Part shown: positions 59,745 through 64,000 of the stretch, piece by piece | How the letters are laid out: each line of letters begins with the position of its first letter | How positions within the stretch are numbered: the stretch's first letter is position 1 | Notes under the pieces: model-generated | Seen by the model: only the letters and a program-made list of their open reading frames with translations | Databases searched by the model: none | Told to the model about the DNA's origin: nothing | Translations under genes and position numbers: made by a program | Source: Pedobacter sp. PLR | GTDB taxonomy: Bacteria; Bacteroidota; Bacteroidia; Sphingobacteriales; Sphingobacteriaceae | Length of the DNA stretch: 64,000 nt | Assembly (NCBI RefSeq): GCF_026239675.1 | Contig: NZ_JAPIVQ010000007.1 | Span: 186,001-250,000 of the forward strand | Direction: 5' to 3'

Positions 59745-59774
59745 AAAAAAGCCAGGTCATCCAACCTGGCTTTT
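59745..59774 (-). terminator. Intrinsic terminator in the yeiH-like leader (possible attenuator)
   Basis: AAAAGCCAGGT (59747-59757) and ACCTGGCTTTT (59764-59774) form an 11-bp stem. On the minus strand it is followed by six T. No minus-strand gene ends just upstream, because the nearest one already has its own terminator at 60056-60095. The hairpin therefore lies inside the leader of the yeiH-like transcript or ends a short RNA of about 110 nt. Confidence 0.7.
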
Positions 59775-59867
59775 AACCAAACAAAACTTAGATCTAACCA
59801 AACATCTAATATTTTTAAAGCATCAGTCCGGATGAACTGAGAATCAAATTCTTAAAGCTTTCTGGTT

Positions 59868-59907
59868 CAAATATAATAAAGTCTACTAATTTAATAGAAT
59901 ATATTTG
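59868..59907 (-). promoter_or_regulatory. Palindromic promoter/operator of the yeiH-like gene
   Basis: On the minus strand TATATTTG (59868-59875) is a perfect -7 box. A 25-bp dyad (59878-59902) begins two bases upstream and contains the 13-mer ATAAAGTCTACTA (plus strand, 59876-59888), identical to one in the SUMT promoter. A second TATATTTG points the other way at 59900-59907, so the element is symmetric and could start transcription both ways. No TTG lies at -33. Confidence 0.6.
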
Positions 59908-60055
59908 TAAATAGTTTCATTTAAGGTTGGAACCAGCCTTAATTAGCAGTTAAAGGCTGTATTTGACCTCTCATTGCCAGTATTAACAATGGATTTGGGG
60001 AGAAAAATTGAATAATTAGAAGGGGATCACTGAGGAATTAAAAAGTTAATTCCAC

Positions 60056-60095
60056 AAAAAAGGCTGCGAAAACAAAGAATTTCCGCAGCCTTTTA
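60056..60095 (-). terminator. Rho-independent terminator of the lipoprotein gene
   Basis: AAAAGGCTGCG (ending 60068) pairs with CGCAGCCTTTT (60084-60094) around a 15-nt loop, with A and T tracts outside. It lies 15 bp beyond the lipoprotein stop on the minus strand. Confidence 0.85.
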
Positions 60096-60109
60096 TTAAT
60101 GTATTACTA

Positions 60110-60580
60110 TTATTTACAATCTACCGGAGCAAAAGTAAACCTGCCTTTATCAAAAGAGATTGGCTTTCCTTTTACAAAATAAGATCTGCCTACAGAAGTT
60201 TCAATCTGGCCGACACCTAGTATCAACTTACCATCTTTCTTTAAAAATGCCAGTGGGTTTTTATAAACTACCGGATTTTCCTTACCTATTTTAAAGGTAT
60301 AATCCACAAACAAGGTATCCCCTCTAAATTCTCCGGCTACTTTACCTACGTTATCACCCTTATCCTTAAAATTGATGACAAGATCCCCGGTAATTTTCCC
60401 CTTAGCACTGGTATTCAGGTGAAGATCCGCAGTATCTAAACTATCAATAGCCAGATAACACGCACTACTCACAGTGGTATCAACCATCGCAGCAGCTGTT
60501 TTTTCTGAATTGTTACCCTGAGTACAGCTATACACCAATGGTACTGCCATACAGGCCAGATAAAGAATTGATTTTTTCAT
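60110..60580 (-). CDS. Hypothetical lipoprotein
   Basis: 156-residue predicted lipoprotein. The signal peptide MKKSILYLACMAVPLVYSC ends in a lipobox-like LVYSC with Cys19 as the lipidation site. The remainder is a small beta-rich domain (GKITGDLVINFKDKGDN, GEFRGDTLFVDYTF) resembling secreted lipoproteins of unknown function common in Bacteroidota. The segment SACYLAIDSLDTADLHLNT may be the start of the folded part. No catalytic motif is visible. Monocistronic, with its own terminator. Confidence 0.82.
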   Translation of the reverse strand: MKKSILYLACMAVPLVYSCTQGNNSEKTAAAMVDTTVSSACYLAIDSLDTADLHLNTSAKGKITGDLVINFKDKGDNVGKVAGEFRGDTLFVDYTFKIGKENPVVYKNPLAFLKKDGKLILGVGQIETSVGRSYFVKGKPISFDKGRFTFAPVDCK

Positions 60581-60713
60581 AATAAAATGATTTCGATAAG
60601 TAAATGGTTAATGATTAACTGAATATAACGAATAATTATTTTTAATGAAACTCCTTAGCATAGAGATTAGCAGATTCATTATCGAAATAAACAAGGAAGG
60701 GGGAAGTATTGTT

Positions 60714-60878
60714 CTATTTATTTAACGCAAACAGCGCCCAGCTGATCACAAAAAAACCCAAACCAGTAATCACCGGTGGCAACATCAGTTTAGGACCGGA
60801 CATACCCACAAAAATAATAGCAATGCCCAAAATGATTAACAAAAATGAGGAGATAGTTAAAACCGTTCTTTTTTCCAT
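60714..60878 (-). CDS. Tiny two-helix membrane protein (54 aa)
   Basis: Unrecognised small inner-membrane protein. Two hydrophobic helices, TVLTISSFLLIILGIAIIFV and PPVITGLGFFVISWALFAL, flank a short GMSGPKLML loop, with a charged MEKR N-terminus. The frame extends upstream to 60956, but the added residues are Cys/Trp-rich and unlike a protein start, so the ATG at 60878 is chosen. The opposite-strand frame over the same bases lacks such features. Confidence 0.7.
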   Translation of the reverse strand: MEKRTVLTISSFLLIILGIAIIFVGMSGPKLMLPPVITGLGFFVISWALFALNK

Positions 60879-60988
60879 AGTTTTTAGAGTCAGGTCGCAA
60901 TATATCGAACTTTTATGGGGATTGAGGAACCATTTTCGACTGCAATAAAGTAGCAAAAATCAGATGATCTATGCTGATCCAGCTTTTA

Positions 60989-61192
60989 CTACCCTGGTTT
61001 ATGCCCCATGATTAAAACAATCTTACCATTTCCGGGCCAATGTTCAGTACTTATTCCGGGGATTTCCTTTATAAAGGAGGAATTATAAAGCGATAAATCT
61101 TTTCCTTTCTTGTCTTTCCAAGCAGCAGAACCTGTATAATTTGTAGTGGAATCGCTACCATGCCTCACAAGAGATTGCTTAATTAAAGGCAT
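60989..61192 (-). CDS. Possible small hypothetical protein (67 aa)
   Basis: An open frame with no recognised motif, signal peptide or membrane segment. It is rich in Ser, Lys and Gly (KDKKGKDLSLYNSSFIKEI). An ATG start is present, but no promoter box or terminator supports it. It may be a chance frame or the end of a decayed gene. Confidence 0.28.
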   Translation of the reverse strand: MPLIKQSLVRHGSDSTTNYTGSAAWKDKKGKDLSLYNSSFIKEIPGISTEHWPGNGKIVLIMGHKPG

Positions 61193-61390
61193 AAATATGG
61201 GTTTGGCACCAGTTTATATTGACCGGATGGATTGCCGCAATTAACATTTTCGAGGAAATAATAAAGGATAACCTAAGCTTTGGCAAAGTCTAAGGTAATA
61301 AAAAACCAGGATTGGACTGCCTGAGATCAGGATCAGTTCTACAATGGAAGCAGCAGAAACAGGAAAAAAATATGGAAATGCTGTAAAAGC

Positions 61391-61423
61391 AAAAAGCCGC
61401 TCTACTTTCGTAAAGCGGCTTTT
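61391..61423 (-). terminator. Terminator of the tRNA operon
   Basis: AAAAGCCGCT (61392-61401) pairs with AGCGGCTTTT (61414-61423) around a 12-nt loop. It begins one base after the 3' end of the last tRNA-Glu on the minus strand and is followed by an A/T tract, closing the six-tRNA transcript. Confidence 0.85.
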
Positions 61424-61424
61424 G

Positions 61425-61496
61425 TAGCCCGTAGGGGAATCGAACCCCTATTTCCAGAATGAAAATCTGGCGTCCTAACCGGTAGACGAACGGGCC
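61425..61496 (-). tRNA. tRNA-Glu(TTC), copy 1
   Basis: A 72-nt cloverleaf: acceptor GGCCCGT/ACGGGCT, anticodon stem CCAGA/TCTGG with loop TTTTCAT (anticodon TTC), T arm GGGGTTCGATTCCCC, discriminator A. CCA is not encoded. The D arm (CTACCGGTTAG) is the same as in copy 2. Confidence 0.95.
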
Positions 61497-61536
61497 ATTT
61501 AAGGTTGCCTTCAACTTAACGTTGACGAACCTGTTT

Positions 61537-61612
<76 letters not shown>

Positions 61613-61682
61613 CTCTATGTTAATACTCTCCTACCACTGTAGTCAAGTTAATGATCTTTCTTTACATTGTAAAGGAAGATTG

Positions 61683-61754
61683 TAGCCCGTAGGGGAATCG
61701 AACCCCTATTTCCAGAATGAAAATCTGGCGTCCTAACCGGTAGACGAACGGGCC
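61683..61754 (-). tRNA. tRNA-Glu(TTC), copy 2
   Basis: Same sequence as copy 1 over the 72-nt tRNA, with anticodon TTC. Spacers on both sides also match those of copy 1 almost exactly. Confidence 0.95.
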
Positions 61755-61793
61755 ATTTAAGGTTGCCTTCAACTTACGTTGACGAACCTGTTT

Positions 61794-61869
<76 letters not shown>

Positions 61870-61939
61870 CTCTATGTTATTACTATCCTACCTCTGTAGT
61901 CAAGTTTATTAATGTCCTCCTTACACGTAAGGAGGATCG

Positions 61940-62011
61940 TAGCCCGTAGGGGAATCGAACCCCTGTTACCAGAATGAAAATCTGGCGTCCTCACCCCTAG
62001 ACGAACGGGCC
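61940..62011 (-). tRNA. tRNA-Glu(TTC), copy 3 (D-arm variant)
   Basis: Same acceptor and anticodon stems as the other two, but the D loop reads CTAGGGGTGAG instead of CTACCGGTTAG, and the variable region (TAAC) also differs. The anticodon is TTC. Confidence 0.94.
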
Positions 62012-62051
62012 ATTTTGATTGCCTTCAACAACATGTTGACGAATCATTTTT

Positions 62052-62127
<76 letters not shown>

Positions 62128-62185
62128 CTATATACAATTCCGATTGTGTTAATTAATTGGTTAACTCTTCCTCCGAATTGGAATG

Positions 62186-62216
62186 CAAAGATATAATTCG
62201 TTTCTTTGCGGTGCAA
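62186..62216 (-). promoter_or_regulatory. Promoter of the tRNA-Glu/fMet operon
   Basis: On the minus strand TTG (62214-62216) and TATCTTTG (62186-62193) are separated by 20 bp. Both elements and the spacing fit the Bacteroidota sigma-ABfr consensus (TTG, 19-21 bp, TAnnTTTG). The first tRNA begins about 58 bp downstream. It is the best promoter in the window and overlaps the upstream region of era. Confidence 0.82.
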
Positions 62217-62238
62217 ATTTATTTCAAAAAATATTTTC

Positions 62239-63117
62239 ATGTCACATAAAGCAGGTTTTGTAAGTATAATTGGTAAGCCCAATGCGGGTAAATCAACGTT
62301 AATGAATGCCCTGGTGGGTGAAAAGCTTTCTATCATTACTCCGAAAGCTCAGACTACCCGTCACCGTATTCTGGGAATTGTCAATGAAGAAAATTATCAA
62401 ATCGTATTTTCGGACACTCCGGGGATCATAAAACCGCGTTACGGTTTACAAGATTCTATGATGAGTTCTGTAAAAGGAGCGCTTACTGATGCAGATCTTA
62501 TTCTGTTCGTTACCGACATTAACGAAACACATGATGAGAATGATGTATTAGATAAAATCATTGACACTACGATCCCGATGATTGTCCTGATCAATAAGAT
62601 CGACAATGCAACACAAGAAGAAGTAGAAGCGAAAATGGCTTACTGGCAGGAAAAGTTAAATCCTAAACATATATATGCCATCTCCGCATTACACTTATAT
62701 AACTTAGATGGCATCATGGAAACGGTATTGGATCAATTACCGGAACATGCTCCTTTCTATGATAAAGAAGATCTGACAGACCGTACACAAAGGTTCTTCG
62801 TTTCGGAAATCATCAGAGAGAAGATCTTCAACAACTACCAGAAAGAGATTCCATATAGCACAGAAGTAGTAATTACTTCCTTCAAAGAAGAAGAAAAAAT
62901 TACCAGGATTAGTGCAGAGATCATCGTAGAACGTGATTCGCAGAAAAACATCCTGATTGGTAAAGGTGGCGCAATGCTTAAAAAGGTTGGTACTGAGGCC
63001 CGTAAGGATATTGAGAAATTCCTGGATCAAAAAGTCTTTTTAGAGACCTTCGTAAAGGTGGTTCCGGACTGGCGAAGTAAAAAGAACTATTTAAAAAGTT
63101 TCGGGTACGAAAATTAA
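62239..63117 (+). CDS. era: GTPase Era
   Basis: Ribosome-assembly GTPase binding the 3' end of 16S rRNA. G1 is GKPNAGKST (residues 11-19 region), G2 includes TTRHRILG, G3 DTPGI and G4 NKID. The C-terminal KH domain has ILIGKGGAMLKKVGTEARKD. 292 aa. The frame extends back to 62206, but the ATG at 62239 (MSHKAGFVSIIG) is the natural start and avoids the divergent tRNA promoter. der follows after 47 bp. Confidence 0.97.
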   Translation: MSHKAGFVSIIGKPNAGKSTLMNALVGEKLSIITPKAQTTRHRILGIVNEENYQIVFSDTPGIIKPRYGLQDSMMSSVKGALTDADLILFVTDINETHDENDVLDKIIDTTIPMIVLINKIDNATQEEVEAKMAYWQEKLNPKHIYAISALHLYNLDGIMETVLDQLPEHAPFYDKEDLTDRTQRFFVSEIIREKIFNNYQKEIPYSTEVVITSFKEEEKITRISAEIIVERDSQKNILIGKGGAMLKKVGTEARKDIEKFLDQKVFLETFVKVVPDWRSKKNYLKSFGYEN

Positions 63118-63120
63118 GCT

Positions 63121-63128
63121 TACCTTTG
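63121..63128 (+). promoter_or_regulatory. Predicted -7 box of der
   Basis: TACCTTTG matches TAnnTTTG exactly and is followed by CA, as is common in Bacteroidota promoters. It starts 3 bp after the era stop and 44 bp before the der ATG. The -33 region has no clear TTG. Confidence 0.5.
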
Positions 63129-63164
63129 CAACCCCTTAATAATTAATACAATTCATACATACAC

Positions 63165-64000
63165 ATGAGCAACATTATCGCAATCGTCGGAAGACCAAAC
63201 GTAGGCAAATCTACCCTATTTAACCGCTTAACAGAGAGTCGTAAAGCCATTGTTGATGATTTTAGCGGTGTAACCCGTGATCGTCATTACGGATCGGCAG
63301 AATGGACTGATAAGCAGTTTACTGTTATTGATACCGGAGGCTATGTAGCCAATTCCGAAGATTTATTTGAAGCAGCTATCCGCGAACAAGTGGTAATTGC
63401 TATCGAAGAAGCAACTGTATTGTTGTTTATGGTGGATGTCGTAACCGGCATTACCGACCTGGATGACGAAATTGCACAGTTACTTAGACGCAGCAATAAA
63501 CCTGTATTCATCGTTGTAAATAAAGTAGACAATACTCAATTACAAAATGATGCTTCCGTATTTTACGGATTTGGTTTAGGTGAGATCTACCCGATCTCTT
63601 CTATGACTGGTTCTGGAACAGGTGATCTGTTAGATGATGTAATCAAACACTTCGAAGATATCGTAGAAGAAGAGAATGCATTACCTAAACTGACCATTGT
63701 TGGCAGACCTAACGTTGGTAAATCATCACTAATCAATGCACTGATTGGTAGAGAAAGAAATATTGTAACTCCAATCGCCGGAACTACAAGAGACTCTATA
63801 CATATCCACTACAACCAATTCGGACATGAGTTCATGTTCATCGATACGGCAGGTCTTCGTAAGAAAACTAAAGTAAAAGAGAACATCGAGTTTTATTCTG
63901 TAATGCGTACCATCAAAGCTTTAGAAGAAGCGGATGTGGTGATCTTAATGATCGACGCTATGGAAGGGTTAGAATCACAGGATGTTAACATTTTCCATCT
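63165..64000 (+). CDS. der: Ribosome biogenesis GTPase Der (EngA), 3' partial
   Basis: Double-GTPase needed for 50S ribosome assembly. About 278 codons are visible before the window edge, out of a usual ~435-440. The first G domain has IAIVGRPNVGKSTLFNRL (G1), FSGVTRDRHY (G2), VIDTGGY (G3) and VVNKVDN (G4). The second starts LTIVGRPNVGKSSLINALIG, with GTTRDSIH and FIDTAGLRKKTKVKENIE. The C-terminal KH-like domain is outside the window. The ATG at 63165 is the only sensible start, 47 bp after era. Confidence 0.97.
   Translation, partial: MSNIIAIVGRPNVGKSTLFNRLTESRKAIVDDFSGVTRDRHYGSAEWTDKQFTVIDTGGYVANSEDLFEAAIREQVVIAIEEATVLLFMVDVVTGITDLDDEIAQLLRRSNKPVFIVVNKVDNTQLQNDASVFYGFGLGEIYPISSMTGSGTGDLLDDVIKHFEDIVEEENALPKLTIVGRPNVGKSSLINALIGRERNIVTPIAGTTRDSIHIHYNQFGHEFMFIDTAGLRKKTKVKENIEFYSVMRTIKALEEADVVILMIDAMEGLESQDVNIFH

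Larger units (their letters stand above)
59654..60109. other. Intergenic region with the yeiH leader, terminators and a dyad promoter
   Basis: 456 bp without a convincing gene. From right to left on the minus strand it holds the lipoprotein terminator (60056-60095), ~150 bp of featureless sequence, the palindromic promoter (59868-59907), a ~90-nt leader segment, the intrinsic terminator (59745-59774) and ~90 bp to the yeiH-like ATG. The terminator between promoter and gene suggests transcription attenuation. Confidence 0.6.

Noticed and set aside
60709..60948. Plus-strand frame over the tiny membrane protein
   Set aside because: The minus strand encodes two clean membrane helices with an ATG start, whereas the plus frame has no recognisable structure.

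Overview
The window looks like a chromosomal segment of a Bacteroidota bacterium, most likely of the Sphingobacteriaceae (Pedobacter-like). Supporting signs are the PorP/SprF protein, a giant adhesin with a gliding/type IX C-terminal domain, a PorE-like OmpA protein, Wzi capsule assembly, a near absence of Shine-Dalgarno motifs, and several perfect TAnnTTTG -7 promoter boxes. No transposase, integrase, phage gene or CRISPR array was seen. The first gene (RND pump) and the last (der) are cut by the window edges.

Layout. 0-6 kb: an RND efflux pump and its TolC partner, an N-acetylglucosamine-kinase-like protein, then a GNAT/GAF pair on the minus strand. 6-20.3 kb: a minus-strand operon for a 3642-residue repeat-rich adhesin, a PorP/SprF-like protein and a PorE-like OmpA protein, closed by a strong terminator. 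This looks like a self-contained surface-adhesin export and anchoring unit. 20.6-24 kb: a divergent STAND/NACHT-like NTPase with Arg in place of the Walker A Lys, and a PAS-LuxR regulator, followed by a 0.93-kb gene-free stretch rich in inverted repeats.

24.9-50.4 kb: a capsule/exopolysaccharide locus of the Wzx/Wzy type. One arm runs on the minus strand (priming glycosylphosphotransferase, rmlB, rmlD, rmlA; no rmlC). A short plus-strand arm carries ugd, manC and wzi. A ~17-kb minus-strand arm carries a CpsB-like PHP phosphatase, wza, wzc, wzx, a nitroreductase-like protein, a pyruvyl transferase, wzy, four glycosyltransferases, a GH99/WbsX-like protein, a hexapeptide acyltransferase and an SGNH hydrolase. 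Together they predict a polymer drawing on dTDP-6-deoxyhexose, UDP-glucuronate and GDP-mannose, and decorated with pyruvyl and acyl groups.

50.5-60.6 kb: a subtilisin-like protease; a siroheme-type methyltransferase beside an Rrf2 regulator; a small secreted protein; a sigma-54 response regulator facing a hybrid histidine kinase; a YeiH-type putative sulfate exporter; and a lipoprotein. The methyltransferase and exporter promoters share a 13-bp identical sequence inside a 25-bp dyad placed directly upstream of a perfect TATATTTG box, which suggests one sulfur-related regulon, perhaps controlled by the neighbouring Rrf2 protein. The exporter also seems to have a leader containing an intrinsic terminator.

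60.7-64 kb: a tiny membrane protein, then a tandem triplication of tRNA-Glu(TTC) and initiator tRNA-fMet(CAT) behind a textbook Bacteroidota promoter, divergent from the GTPase genes era and der. All assignments come from reading the sequence; no database search was run.
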